Shown: positions 13,055-24,527 of the stretch, piece after piece
How the letters are laid out: every line of letters begins with the position of its first letter
How positions within the stretch are numbered: position 1 is the first letter of the stretch
Assembly: GCA_963978905.1 (NCBI GenBank)
Contig: OZ022260.1
Location: 6,437,725 to 6,501,724 of the forward strand
From: Trichostrongylus colubriformis
Taxonomy: Eukaryota; Nematoda; Chromadorea; Rhabditida; Trichostrongylidae
Direction of reading: 5' to 3'
DNA: 64,000 nucleotides
Notes under the pieces: generated by a model
What the model was told of the DNA's origin: nothing
Seen by the model: only the letters and a program-made list of their open reading frames with translations
Database searches by the model: none
Position numbers and translations under genes: made by a program

Positions 13055-13147
13055 TGCTGTTCGCTCAAACTCACGTTAGCCACGCAATTTTAGCCCAGCT
13101 CATCAATAAGAGCTTCGAGTGGGCGTGGTTAGCGTGAGCTTGAGCGG
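13055..13147. repeat. small foldback element
   Basis: Inverted arms cgctcaaactcacgttagcc and its near complement (ggttagcgtgagcttgagcg). Similar arms occur at about 62485-62540. Confidence 0.7.
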
Positions 13148-13261
13148 GTGTAAAGCCGTGAAGACGTGCTGTGATGACTCAGGAAAGGTGCATCCTGGAT
13201 AGTCAGGTGAGGATCTCTTTACTGCCTTTAGTAGATAAGTTAACTATTCCAATTATAGTGT

Positions 13262-13541
13262 GCTCTCTCAAAGGGACCAGAAGGAGTTCGAAACAAGAGG
13301 AAGATGCAAAGAAATTAGCATTTTGTAACGAACACTGAAAGTTAGAAGCGATAATCGGCGAAGAAACCCGGATTCAAAAGCGCGAGGCTGTGGCGTGTAT
13401 TCGCATCCCATTCGCATCAACACACTGACTTTCCGAGTAGCTCGCTGTAGGAGACGGGCCGCGGGCCAACGTTAGTTGTAGCACCTGACTCCCAGCCCGG
13501 TGGAGTAGCCATTCCCAACTACATTAACATTCATGTAGGTA
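13262..13541. repeat. dispersed repeat, copy 1
   Basis: About 270 bp similar to 53586-53852, running from gaacc(a/g)gaagg through acgggcc(g/a)cgggccaacgt to cattcatgta. It abuts the mariner element starting at 13542. No coding content is evident. Confidence 0.85.
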
Positions 13542-14230
13542 TTAGGTTGTCCTGTAGGATTTTTTTCGATCATCACTTTTTATTATTTTTTCTTCCAACA
13601 AACAACAGTTAGGCAACAACGTATTCACGATTGCTATCGACAACACTCAGTCACCTCATAGGAAAATCGTTGATTCCCTCCTCACAAAACTCTGGGTTCT
13701 GAGAGTCGAAGAAGTCAGCGATCGCCTTTGCAAGCAGGTCATAATCAACGAAATTTCTCTTGCCCAGGAAGGATCCAAGAGGATGGGTAAAGTGATGGTC
13801 AGAAGTGGCAATGTCTGTTAAGTATGGAGGGTAGGGCAACACATACCAGGTGGGCTCCTGCAGCTTGGCCTGGGTACTTTTCGCGAAATGGGAGCGGGCG
13901 TCGTCATGAAGGGGGGTGACCGCGAACTTTTGCGGCGCTTTTGTCGAACAGCGACGGTGAGCTGCTGGAGCTGGTGAGTGCATACGGTAGCCGTAACTGT
14001 CTCGCCTTGTACCATCACCTCTTGTGAAGGCACTCCTTCCGTGTCCCAGAGGTACAAGTTCTTGGCGTGGTTTGCCTTCCATGTCAACCTCGAATCTGAT
14101 GAACCAGCGGCGCACGGTCTTGTAGCTCACACATCCCCTGCCCAATGTAGCGTTGATGGAGTGGCAAGCTTCCGTCGCTTTGGTGCCGCAAGACTACTCA
14201 TAGTAGATGACACCGCGTGTTTGGTGGGTA
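13542..14230 (-). pseudogene. truncated mariner element with decayed transposase
   Basis: Begins TA-TTAGGTTGTCC, a mariner terminus. Minus-strand frame 13651-14145 keeps part of a transposase: VSYKTVRRWFIRFE, an HDDARSHFAKSTQAKL block, and YPPYLTDIATSDHHF carrying the last catalytic Asp of the DD34D triad, then GSFLGKRNF and the usual C-terminus. The N-terminal helix-turn-helix and central catalytic part are missing or scrambled. The expected matching right terminus is absent; sequence stops near a tacagggggtgcc motif resembling another element's end. Confidence 0.8.
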
Positions 14231-14910
14231 TACAGGGGGTGCCAAAAAAATAAAGTAATTTTGCTTACGGCTCACATCCGCCTAGTATAGAAAACATAGG
14301 GAATCGAAAGAGATGAAAGTATTGGAGCGAAATAATCTCGAAATGTTCTTCTAGAAACAGGAGAATTTATTTATTCATTTACTTTATGTGTCAAGCGATA
14401 TGTCTTGACCGAGTTGAAAGTATTTGCAAAAAAATGCTCCAAAAAAAGGGAACAAAGAGAGAAACAGGAAAGAAACAAGAAATTCAGCCTAGTGGGGAAA
14501 GTAGTAGAAGAGTGGCTCCTAGTACAATAGCAGAAAGCAGCGAGAGGATTTGGCAACTATGTAGTTGGGCTAATCGAAAAAACAAAGGCTTTAGTAAGGA
14601 CTAGAAGATATGCTCCTATTTGCTTCGATAACATCTCCAACTATCGAGAGACACACATCCTTGCAAAAAAGAAAACTTAACGCTAACAAAAATTATCCTG
14701 GCTTAAAACGCATTACCTATGAATGCGTTTTAAGTATAACGACGCTTAACATATAAAACAATCTCTGCATCAGCGGCAAGCGTCGTGGGTGCATCTGGGC
14801 TTCCTCTGTTAGGAACTTTCTGCAACGAAAGAATTTATCGGAACTGCTCAAATTCAGTTGTGATATGAAGAAGCAGATGTTTGTGAATCAGTCTAGATGG
14901 TCAGACAAAT
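14231..14910. other. intergenic, no gene seen
   Basis: AT-rich. Begins at a tacagggggtgccaaaaa motif that looks like a Tc1/mariner end without a partner. A short inverted pair (aaaacgcatt...aatgcgtttt) lies at 14705-14733. Confidence 0.45.
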
Positions 14911-16812
14911 TTAGAAAAGAAGCACATCTATATATTCTTGTATAATACGAGTACGCACCTGAGCGTCATCAGCGAGCATATAGTATGTTCCGGAATCGGA
15001 TTCTCGCACTGATTCGAAGATTAGGCTACCGTTTTTCTGAAGAATAGAGTTGGGGAACGGACTGCATCCAGATATCCTGCAGCTTCCCATCGTGCGTCCA
15101 CTCCTGACGTCCCGATACCAAGTCTTCGTTTGATTTCCTAGATACAGCTCCACTCTATCGCCTACCTAAAATAATGATTCCATGACATAGCTAGCAGCTG
15201 TGCGGGAACGGGCAGAATGTGCTGACAAACGACTCTTCTGTTTCTACTCTTAGCCCACATGCCTCTCCTTACTACTTTCTGGTAGTGTCTCACTGGAAGG
15301 ATTCCTCTTTTGAGTGGACAGATAAGAGTTCATCAACAGTGTTTCGCTCTCAAGGTAACGTAAGAGTGATTGGAAAGGATCCCATGGTCTTCAGGCCCGA
15401 ATGGAAATGTCCTGGGCTCGACTCCATATATCACTTGATATGGTTGTGTTCGTGGGCGGCTCTCGCCCATGCCTGCCCTTCTTTTCGTCGTAAACTGATT
15501 TGTTGAAAATCAGGAAAAACTTATTTTGTGAGGTAGGTAATTTCTAAACATGTTCGTCGTTTGTGTGCCAAAGGTACCCAATTCAAGCGTGATACCGTGC
15601 AAAGCATCACCCATCTCACGACTTATTGTTTCGATATATCACTGTGTTCACAGTAGCTGATCCTCAGACTACTTGCGGATAAACACGAAGTCTAAATTTA
15701 TCAGACGCAGGAGAGACCTTCTGAGTGCGGTCAGCCTCATGGGTGCTTTGACTCACTGATCCACCTTGCGACAGCTGCTCTCCATTGTTGTCATTCCTGA
15801 CTTGAAAGAATCGTGCACGGAAGAATGAGCTTCAATGTTACCCACAAATATGTGTTCTGTTTGGTGAATATGGACACTTGCTATACGGGAACGATCCTTT
15901 CCCTTGCACATATTCTGCTCTACGAGTGTCTCGATATAGTCCAACACTGAGTCATGGACAGGGTGCGTCGTGACATTTGGAAGATCTTTGTATTTACTGT
16001 CATACATCCCTTAACGCATTGATTTGAAGTGACACTGATGTCGTCAATGAACGGCAAGCCTGACCAATTCCGAAATCAGCTTTTTCCTGATGTTTTTGGT
16101 CAAAGTGTTAAGGCAGAATTAGGTTTCGACTGGACGAAAAGAGTTTCTGTAAATCCCAAAACTGTAACCACGCCTTCACCATTATCTCTCCGATCGACTG
16201 CCTTCATCTTTTGACATACTTCACTGTTGAAACCCAAGCTTGCTAAAGAGCCTCGCACTCTGCAAAAGCTGACGAGCTCTACTCGCGGGTTTCCAATACG
16301 GAAGAGCTACGGAGAACTACCGTGAAATTCGACATTGCTGACTTGACTACCTTGATAACGCGAAGACGTCAGACTGTGATTATCATCCCCATAAAGAAAA
16401 TGTACTGAGCCAGACATCATTCTTCCTCATGAGGTTTATGTACGGAGGTGGGAAAAAGGAGTAGACACCACGGAAGGACTGCATCAACGACTGAAGGGAG
16501 GCAATCCTTTTCTTTGTTCACTCTGGACTTCTAATAAAAGATGTGAGGCCGTTAAAACGATCCAGCTTTGAGGCAGAAGGACCTGTGGTGGAATATTATG
16601 CTTTGTAGATCCCATATCACGGCTTCACACGCCCTTTTATGGTACTTATTAATCTCTCACCTGCCGCGAATGTTCACTAACAATGTATATACCATCTCCT
16701 ACCACGAATATGCATCACTTCTTGATTTCAGTACCCTTACCGTAGCGTTTAGACGGTAAAGTGAAGCCACTGCACAGCTGGTGAAGATGAGTAGAAGGAG
16801 GCCAGTACGCAT
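14911..16812 (-). CDS. small secreted single-immunoglobulin-domain protein
   Basis: Two-exon model. Exon 1 (16741-16812) encodes a signal peptide, MRTGLLLLIFTSCAVA then SLYRLNAT, and ends at a GTAAGG donor. Exon 2 (14911-15165) follows a tattttag acceptor in phase 0 and encodes an Ig fold: VGDRVELYLG, then TWYRDV with the core Trp, a Cys-rich CRISGC loop, SLIFESV, and the typical late strand DSGTYY, ending at a stop after DVLLF. Predicted 108 aa, secreted. An attcattcag acceptor-like site lies 3 nt before the ATG, fitting trans-splicing. Small secreted Ig proteins are a known nematode type; the exact orthologue and ligand are unknown. An additional exon in the 1.6 kb intron cannot be excluded. 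The usual second Cys partner near DSGTYY is absent (YYM instead of YYC), so any disulfide must use other cysteines. Confidence 0.7.
15166..16740. other. intron of the secreted Ig gene
   Basis: About 1.6 kb between the signal-peptide exon and the Ig exon. Short open frames on both strands (for example 15753-16007 minus and 15219-15506 plus) lack family resemblance or good splice sites. No repeat of the local families was recognised here. Confidence 0.5.
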
Positions 16813-18091
16813 ATTCTGAATGAATGTGTGTTTAACATATTACGCACTTTTAGCACCTGTACCTTTCTTTCTCCGTACAATGAGAATTCACTCTACAGCA
16901 AATCTCAAATGACTATAGGCGATGAAGCTGTCTAACCACCCACAGACATCATATCGACCAAAATTCAGGAGATGATGTTGGAAGGGTCTTCGGCTCTGAG
17001 TTTCTAAGATTATGCTATTATCATGAAGTAAACGGCGCAGAGGCAGTGGGGCGTGAGGCGAAGGATTACTGAGATTAAGCTCTAGCGGCGATTCCATTTT
17101 TTACAGCAGGTGTGATGGGGCAGCCGCTCTAACGGTTACCATAGAAATATGTTTCTTTTTCATCATGCACTGACCCTTGCGATTCAAATCGCAAAATCGC
17201 ACTTGCATTCACTAATATGCTACGCTACTAGTTTGCTTGAATATATACCCCGTGATTATGTAACCTTTACCCCACATAGAACTCAAAACTTGAGTTGATC
17301 TTCAGGATAATTCTTTGTAGGATAGATGCAAGGTCAGCGACTAAGCGCCACTCGAATGGCATGTTCTACCCTTGGAATATGTAGCTGCGAATGATAACAG
17401 CAAGTTCCACTCACCGAAAAAGAAGAACCACAGATGATTGAAGCGACTTATGCGTGTGTGTTGTTGGAACGAGCTTTTATATGAAAAGATATGTGCACAT
17501 CAACATTTTGAAGCACGACAAATGCTCTAAAATCATTCTAAATTTATCTCGATTAGTTTTTGTGCTACTCATCAAGCGAAATCGTACTTTAGACGCACAG
17601 CAGTCAGATCATTTTTCTATTTGACTTTAGTGGCAGAACCATTTTGAGCTCAGCAAATATTTGTGAAAACTCTCCTGTATTTCAACATAACATTGATTTT
17701 ACTCTCCTGAGCAGTGTATAGTGAATCTGATAACAATTATTATACTTCTTTACCTTCGCTGGCAAACCACTTTTCAAACATGGGCAAGGAAGGCGATCGG
17801 TACATCAAGACTGGATAATGAAGATTAAGTAAATATAGGAACAGGTGATCTCTTTAAGGTTTGCATGAAAATCAAGCGAAAAAAAAACTCGCCCAGGCCC
17901 CTAAATTTCTCTGTTTATGTAATTATCCCGTTATGAATTGTTTGATTAGCTTGTGCCTTTCGGAGTTGATTGGTAGAGCATTTATGGAAATGGTCTAATG
18001 TTTCTGAATTGTCGTCTTCGGAGGCCTAAACGTGGTGCAAGGTTCACATCTAGGACTCTAACTAACCGAGCGCTTCACCTTCCTTAGCGGT
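16813..18091. other. intergenic, no gene seen
   Basis: Upstream flank of the secreted Ig gene, so its promoter presumably lies at the left end. A short minus-strand frame (16888-17097) has no recognised features. Confidence 0.45.
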
Positions 18092-18318
18092 TGCGACATT
18101 GTGTCGGGTTCACACAGAGAAACCCAAGCAACACGCGAAATAAATCACCCTGAGGTTCCACCTATTGAGCGTAAAATCCGCTACCGCACTATGATGACAA
18201 CCAGTAGCGAGTGAAGCACATTCGCTGTTACCGATATGAAATAAGAAACGGTGAGGTTAGGTTAATTTCTTCACGTTGCTTGGGTTTCTCTGTGTGGTCC
18301 CGACACGATGTCGAAAAC
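18092..18318. repeat. foldback MITE
   Basis: About 37-bp inverted ends: gacattgtgtcgggttcaca then cagagaaacccaagcaa, against ttgcttgggtttctctg then tgtggtcccgacacgatgtc. Confidence 0.85.
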
Positions 18319-18413
18319 GTTAGGCTTTCTGAATTAGCTTTCAACTTGTTTCTCGCTCCTTGTTTATCCTACCTCTAATTAGGTTTGCTCCTCTCTCTAA
18401 ATACAGGGTGTCC

Positions 18414-19328
18414 CAAAATTATGGGCGCCAATGTATTGCAATATTTTGTTGGCTTCAATAGAGTGGATGAAAAATCAACCCATTCACAACTTTACCCACA
18501 CCTTATGCAACAAGACACAGCAGTCATATCATAAGTTTCTCTGCCCCGACAAGGATACAGGCTCAAAGTCTCTCTATCACTCAACCGCCCTTGACACGCA
18601 GCTTTTTCCATACATTCCTTCCCAATCTTTCTCAGGGCTACCTTATGTGACTCCATACTAGGATGTCTGACTCGTCAGACCTTGCCTCTAGTTGAGGACC
18701 CTGGCAGTAGATCAATGGAATCATGTCTTGAGAAATTTGGCGAACGTTTCGAAAAGTGATGAATTCGGAAAAATCAAGTCGGCAGCGCTTTTGTATCAAT
18801 TTGGTTCTATAAACTAAAGCGTTTTGCCGCTAAACTCACCAAGTATTTTCGCGAAAGACTAGTGAGGACAGTGCTTTATTATGTCCAACAGCCAGTTCCT
18901 CATGTTCACATTCCCGCAAGCTTTACGCCGAAATTGACGGAAACCAACAGCGTGTCATCATTGGACCCTCAATCATTACTGGGACCCGATTGCTGGAATC
19001 CAAACACTCTATCGACATGGTACACCCTACCAGACGTTGCTGGCCACAGTGAGTTGCCCTCATCGGTTCAGAACGTGGAAATTTTTTCGCCCGAACAAAA
19101 GTACGGCGAGGTGCGTGTCACCGTTGAAGCCAATGACCACCAAGTGTATTTGAAAAACTTCTGAAATTTCGGAAATACCATGAGCTTCACCCTGACGAGC
19201 ATGCACCTTGGTAGAAGAAGATCCTGTGCACCCACTGAGCAGCAAATGAAAGAAAAAGGATTGATACAATTGTATAGAGGAATCCGAAAAATTACGAGTT
19301 CAGGCGCCCATAATTATGGGACACCCTG
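18414..19328 (+). mobile_element. decayed Tc1/mariner-type element with intact ends
   Basis: 915 bp bounded by inverted CAGGGTGTCCCAAAATTATG and CATAATTATGGGACACCCTG, each flanked by TA. Only traces of transposase remain (EANDHQVYLKNF near 19117-19160 resembles the block after the second Asp). The complementary short frames are not genes. Confidence 0.85.
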
Positions 19329-19534
19329 TAGGTTCAACCCACTGGTTTGATCAACTTAGATTCATGTCTTTGCTGTTGACGCGACGCGACCACGCGCGGC
19401 TTTGGTGTAGAACTAGTACAACAATTAAATCAGTTTATTACGGGGCGACAACATTGATAATTGCCTTAAATTTGGTCAGACAAATTCTGAATTGAGTTAA
19501 ATAACAGTTGCCAATGTTTAAAAATGGCTAATAA

Positions 19535-20128
19535 TTATGGGATTTTATAGGAAAACTCGGCTTTCATTTTCGACTCTTTAATGTTCGGCGTCTTAGCGTC
19601 ACGCATTGCACCTTCCGCAAAAACCGATTTGACATGATGTTCTTGGACCTTATTCCGTGGATTTTGTGGCCGTTTCTCCACCGGCACTTGCCGTGCCGCG
19701 CTGAGACGTTGAGTGGGCACAAGTGGAGTGTCCCATAGGCTTGGTTCCGTTGTTTCATAGGGTCCTTTAGGCTTAGGCTTCGATGGTGTTGCTGGAGGTG
19801 GTGGTGGCATTTTCGGTGATAGTCTGAGCTCTTCATGTTCCGATGTACCCGACTGGGTACACTTTTCCACGGTATTAAACGGTCGTTCCACTTCAACGGC
19901 TGTGAACACTTGCTTCCTCGGTGATTCTGTGGGTTTTATCAAAAATGGATCATCCATATCCACACCTCTGGATGTACGACACGAGTCCAGTTTGGGACGA
20001 TCAATTTTTCTACCAGCACGAGAACGAGATCCACCAATTTTTCTACAACGACATTTCAAACCAATTAGTAATCCAATACACAGACCCAGTAGGAAGATGA
20101 TCACCAAGTGAATGACGAACAACATCAT
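19535..20128 (-). CDS. single-pass membrane protein with proline-rich tail, function unknown
   Basis: Uninterrupted 197-aa frame. Residues about 1-24 are a hydrophobic segment (MMLFVIHLVIIFLLG, then LCIGLLIG), followed by a basic Cys-containing anchor (KCRCRK) and a soluble, probably disordered tail with SPRK, a PPPPPATPSKPKPKG run and many K/R. By the positive-inside rule the tail is cytoplasmic. The frame stays open upstream to 20149 without a stop, and an aatttag acceptor lies at 20151-20152, 22 nt before the chosen ATG. That site could be a spliced-leader acceptor or the 3' site of an unseen first exon. A minus-strand AATAAA signal lies near 19435, about 95 nt past the stop. No known domain was recognised. 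A real gene is favoured by codon regularity, the TM-plus-tail organisation and the flanking signals. Confidence 0.6.
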   Translation of the reverse strand: MMLFVIHLVIIFLLGLCIGLLIGLKCRCRKIGGSRSRAGRKIDRPKLDSCRTSRGVDMDDPFLIKPTESPRKQVFTAVEVERPFNTVEKCTQSGTSEHEELRLSPKMPPPPPATPSKPKPKGPYETTEPSLWDTPLVPTQRLSAARQVPVEKRPQNPRNKVQEHHVKSVFAEGAMRDAKTPNIKESKMKAEFSYKIP

Positions 20129-20511
20129 TATTATTAGGATAAATCGCAATCTAAATTATAACTTCCAAATTTGATTTAAAAAATACTCAGAAATAATCGC
20201 TATGTATAGAACCTACTTCTTATGATGTGACCCGGATTGGTGCTGATTATTTTGAACAAAAGGTGGTCCTAAAAGTAGCTTATAGAGCATGGGGTAAACA
20301 AACACTAAAACAGGATTCCGGAGCAGAGCATGCAGCGTGGAACACAATGCCTGCGAGATTCGAAAACCTTGTTCATTTTACTCTGAAGCAATTGCACCTC
20401 ATCCGCGCTCCTGGCTCGTATGTATCGCGCTATACGCCGCAATCACGTCAAAAAATTCTGCACTAAGGATAGACAGCCTATAGGATGGGATACACAGGGT
20501 AGAACAGACCT

Positions 20512-20818
20512 AAGGCCGCTTCCATACTTTGCGCACCGACGCCGTCACGCGCGTGACGGCGTCCATAGATAATGCGGTCCCAATCACACTACAGTATGGT
20601 GTTGTGGCCGATTCGAATCTTGGCGCTGTGCCAATAAGGTGATCGTGGCCGCTTCGTGTATTGATCGTGGCCGCTTCGTGTATTGGCACAGCGCCAAGAT
20701 TCGAATCGGCCACAACACCATACTGTAGTGTGATTGGGACCGCATTATCTATGGACGCCGGCGCGTGACGCCGGCACGCGCGTGACGGCGTCGGTGCGCA
20801 AAGTATGGAAGCGGCCTA
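20512..20818. repeat. near-perfect 300-bp palindrome (foldback MITE)
   Basis: Arms run from ggccgcttccatactttgcg to the mirrored cgcaaagtatggaagcggcc and stay complementary nearly to the centre (about 20640-20670). They contain an inner palindrome, gacgccgtcacgcgcg. TAA directly repeated on both sides suggests a 3-bp target duplication. Confidence 0.92.
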
Positions 20819-22368
20819 AAGCGCTTCTCTAATTCTCAGACTCCGCCCACCGACAGGCCACGCCCCTCGCGCGTAGAGCATATCAACAGTGCGTCAACCG
20901 TGAGTCATTGCGTATTGCGTTGGTGTCGGTCAACTTCTAACTACAGTAGGATCTATACCATGTTCATGCACAAAAATGAGGGCGTCAGGACAGACCGACT
21001 AATTGCAAGATTGCAGCGGCCATGCACTTTAGCGCGCGGACAATGCTATCGGACCTGCAAGGCACTTGGCGCCTCGGCGATGCAATCCGCGTGGCCGGTG
21101 ACCTAGCTGGTTAGTTCTGACGCCCTCTTCTTCAAGCCACAGGGGGTTAATTTGATATTCAGACGCCTTCAGCACTTACCGCGAATGTTGGATTGGTGGC
21201 TCGCCGGAGTAGACGCACGATGAACAGCTTGGGTAGACCGAGGTTCAGCAACGATCCCAGAATGAGAAGTGATGATGCTCTTTTGAATGGCTGTTGACAG
21301 CAATCCTGAATGGACAGACACATTCTTTCCACGAATTGATAGTACCGTGACATAAGCGCATAAGCGTGGAGCAGGGTCATGTATGGGTCTGTATGGGTCA
21401 TGGAATCCTCTAGGGAAGGAGGCGAGCGGTGTTCGGGTTTGAAAAATGAGGAAAAGGTCGTATTTCAGCAAAAAAAATCCTCAAGGTATCCTCAACCACC
21501 ACCTTGTACGAGGCAGTAATGCTTCGACTGATGACCTATTTAGGGAGACATCTCGAGTATATCGACGACAGGAAGCGTGGAGTGGGAAAGGAGGTTAGAA
21601 CTGGAGCCCATCAGGTGTCCTCAAGAACACGCATTCAAGCAGGTCCGTAAAGCAGATGGAAATCGTGTACGTGGCCCACTCTCTTAGATTACAACGCTAG
21701 AGTATCGTACAATTTACAGCCTAATGTTCTGCAAAAATTAAAAGAAACCTGCTTTGATGCTGGATTTCGTCGACAGTCCTTTGATCGTGGCTGAAATATC
21801 CGATATTATGTGAAGATGGAGGAGCAGGTGGGCTGCGTACCGTATGGTAGCATTTCAGCTCCGGATGATGGACGTAGTTGGGTCCTTAGGCGATTGATGT
21901 GTACTGCCACTTCCCAGTTCAGGTGTACGGTAGGTGTAATCGTCTTAGGACTCGACTACGTACTGCAACCTTAGCTCGCATCATTACGCAGGAAGCAGCG
22001 ATGTGAAATTCTGTCTCGACGATTCTCATCCAGTAGGTTCACTGTAGATGCCCAGTGAAACATAAAGCCACTGCTCACGCTGGGCGAGCTGCTTATTGAT
22101 GGGCGTATACGAATGCAGGCCACGACACTCAAATTGGGTCACCGCGCGCAACAAGCAGAGCTAAACCTGCCGTCAAGCGAAATTCTCAAAAGAACACACA
22201 CTCCCACTCGGTCCACATCCTGTCCTCTATTCCCCCCGCCCCCCCCCCCGCCCTTTTCCAAAATGTCGTCAGTACATGATCGAAATCACTGCTACTCTAG
22301 TCTCTGGTCACCCTAATAGTAAGTTTGATTATCGATTGACAACCTTCTTCTAGAGATCTGCTCATCGG
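20819..22368. other. intergenic, no gene supported
   Basis: Several short frames overlap at 21159-21471 without recognised features. A C-rich tract lies near 22230-22255. No splice-joined coding segment found. Confidence 0.4.
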
Positions 22369-22793
22369 TTTAAAGGGATCTCCGACGGAAAAATGAGTTT
22401 TTTTGTTATCCTCATATTTATGTTGTATTCGCCTAATGTGGGCCGCATGCAATGTATCACGCGATAAAATGTGAATTCGGCTGAAATACAGCACCACAAA
22501 TTCTCGGCCGGGTGGGCGGGGTCTCCGAGCAAGTGCCCATCCCGTCGTCTGCCGCGGTCGGCGATGCGCTGTAGGAGCAGCAAGCTACGTAAACAGTTCC
22601 ACTCTCCATTCGGAGACGGCGGAACGGGGCTCCTAGTGTGGGGCTGCGCCCACCCGGCCGAGAATTTGGTGAGCTGCATCTTAGCCGAATTTACACTTTT
22701 CCGCGTAAAACTTTGCATCCGGCCCTTATTAGGCAAATACAACATAACTGTAAGGGCTACAAAAAACTCATTTTTTCGTGGACGATTCCATTG
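22369..22793. repeat. foldback MITE, family A
   Basis: Begins ttaaagggatctccgacgg and ends cgtggacgattcca. Inner inverted segments include ctcggccgggtgggcgg against cccacccggccgag. Confidence 0.9.
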
Positions 22794-22994
22794 AAATCTC
22801 TTCCAGAGTGTGTTGGTGTCGAAGATTAATCACAAAATATCATAACATGACCCCAGTCCCACCTCTCCATCCCAAATATGTTCCCCATCGAGATATCCTC
22901 GATCCATGCCCGATCCTGACAACGAGTGTCATACTGTTTCCATTGTGAATGATCACGCATGGAGAGTGGTGTAGCAATCGCCAGCTCCGGTGAC

Positions 22995-23350
22995 CTGACT
23001 CAATTCCAGTGTCTTGGCCTGCAACCGGCGGATCCGTGCCAATAGTGCCAATGCTTGTAGAGGAGAAAGGTGGGAATGTCCCAACTAATGAGGCATGTGC
23101 TTTTACGAGACACCAATATTCCAGCGCGTACGCTAACATCGGAGGCGTGAAATCATAATTGAAATCAAAAAGTGACTGAAGGAACCGTAGAGCTTGAAGC
23201 CGTAACTGTGAACTTACTTGAACGTTTAGTAGGTTGAGACTTTCGAGCGATGACTGTTGTGAGCTTGCTCGGACGTTGAGTAGGGATATTCTTAAGCTGG
23301 CCACGAACGCACTTTTCCATGGCTGTGAACCTAGCTTTACTCAAAGCTTT
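22995..23350 (-). CDS. possible exon(s) of an unidentified gene
   Basis: Follows a tttttgcag acceptor. The frame covering 23304 to 22995 reads SSQLRLQALRFLQSLFDF, then NYDFTPPMLAYALEYW and CLVKAHASLV, ending near an AG|GTCACC donor. Amphipathic and helix-like, it resembles coding sequence more than the surrounding repeats. A second piece near 23530-23620 on the same strand (ELGLGESLSEEFAQRL) could belong to it. Family not recognised; a remnant is equally possible. Confidence 0.3.
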
Positions 23351-23841
23351 CTGCAAAAAGCGTGATTTGGATCGAATTATGAAAGTGAGGCAAGAAATCA
23401 GAACCGAGAGTGTGAGAATGTCGCACCAGAATGCATCGTGCGACGCGATGCATGCGAGCTGGGGGCCGTACGTTAATGAGTCCCAAAGCGATTACCGTTC
23501 CTACCATGAGGTTTAGGATGAGCTAATAGCCATAGGGCACACCTGCATGTGCAGCCCTAACTCGTAGCCGCTGCGCGAATTCTTCACTTAATGACTCACC
23601 AAGACCCAATTCGTCTCTTCAAGGATAGTATTATCACGTCGACATATTATCTTTGGGGAATAGTCATAGCAAAGTGGTCCCTGAAAAAAAGTATTTTGCC
23701 AGACGATAGAGCTCCGGTGAGCTGGTTTGGATTCCCAGCCATGAAGGCCAATGTTACCTGGGCTCGCAGAGACTCTTTTATATTTATCCCAATCGCCTCG
23801 GAGTCATTGTATTACGTCGGTCAAAAAGTACCCGCCGTTCT

Positions 23842-24129
23842 GGGGTGTGTGCAGTTATGACGGAAATCGCTTCGCGGTCGTCGCACCCGCGGCGCTATCA
23901 GACGGACTTGCCGAATCGATTGCCCCTGGGAGCCCGGAGAGCATGGCTGCGTCGCCTCTGTTTTTCCACCCATGCCACACTGCCACTTGCACCCATGCCA
24001 CTCTTTCTCCTCCACCCATACCGCACTACTTCGCCTGAAGGCTGCCATGCCCTCCCAGTGGCACTCGCACTCGCCGCGCCGCCCGCCGCGGGCAGCCACA
24101 ATATTTTCCGTCATAAGTGCACACATCCG
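23842..24129. repeat. foldback MITE, family B
   Basis: Ends ggtgtgtgcagttatgacgg and ccgtcataagtgcacacatc, with a GC-rich interior of repeated catgccactc-type words. A second copy is at 28471-28750. Frames on both strands here are by-products of composition. Confidence 0.85.
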
Positions 24130-24377
24130 CCGTTTTGCATTGCCTAACTTTGGCAGATCGTAACTCCGCTCATACACAATTGACTGTAACGAAACAAAGC
24201 CATCAGATCAGCACACTTTTCTCTACAATTGCAGGGCAATTCCTATTTTCCATTCGATAACTTTTTTTCCTTGAAATCTGAAAACCGTTGAAAGGTGATT
24301 TTGATACCCCTCTCTTCTTAGAACTATATCTCCTTTGAAATGCTTCGAAGTGCCAAAGAGGAAGCGCCGGGACTTCA

Positions 24378-24527
24378 GGCCGCCGTCAGACTTTGCGATT
24401 CTGCGGTGTCGCGGCTCCGCACGCGAAGTTCCGGCATTTCACAATTTCAAGGTCGTAGAATCGCGTGCAAAAGTGCGACGTCGCAGAATCGCAAAGTCGC
24501 AAAGTCTGACAGTGGCCTTACCTGTTC
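24378..24527. repeat. foldback MITE, GGCCGC family
   Basis: Left ggccgccgtcagactttgcg and right cgcaaagtctgacagtggcc. The interior has mirrored ctgcggtgtcgcgg words. Confidence 0.85.

Noticed and set aside
18862..19269. Frames on both strands between the 18414-19328 termini
   Set aside because: Interior of a decayed transposon; only a transposase trace remains.
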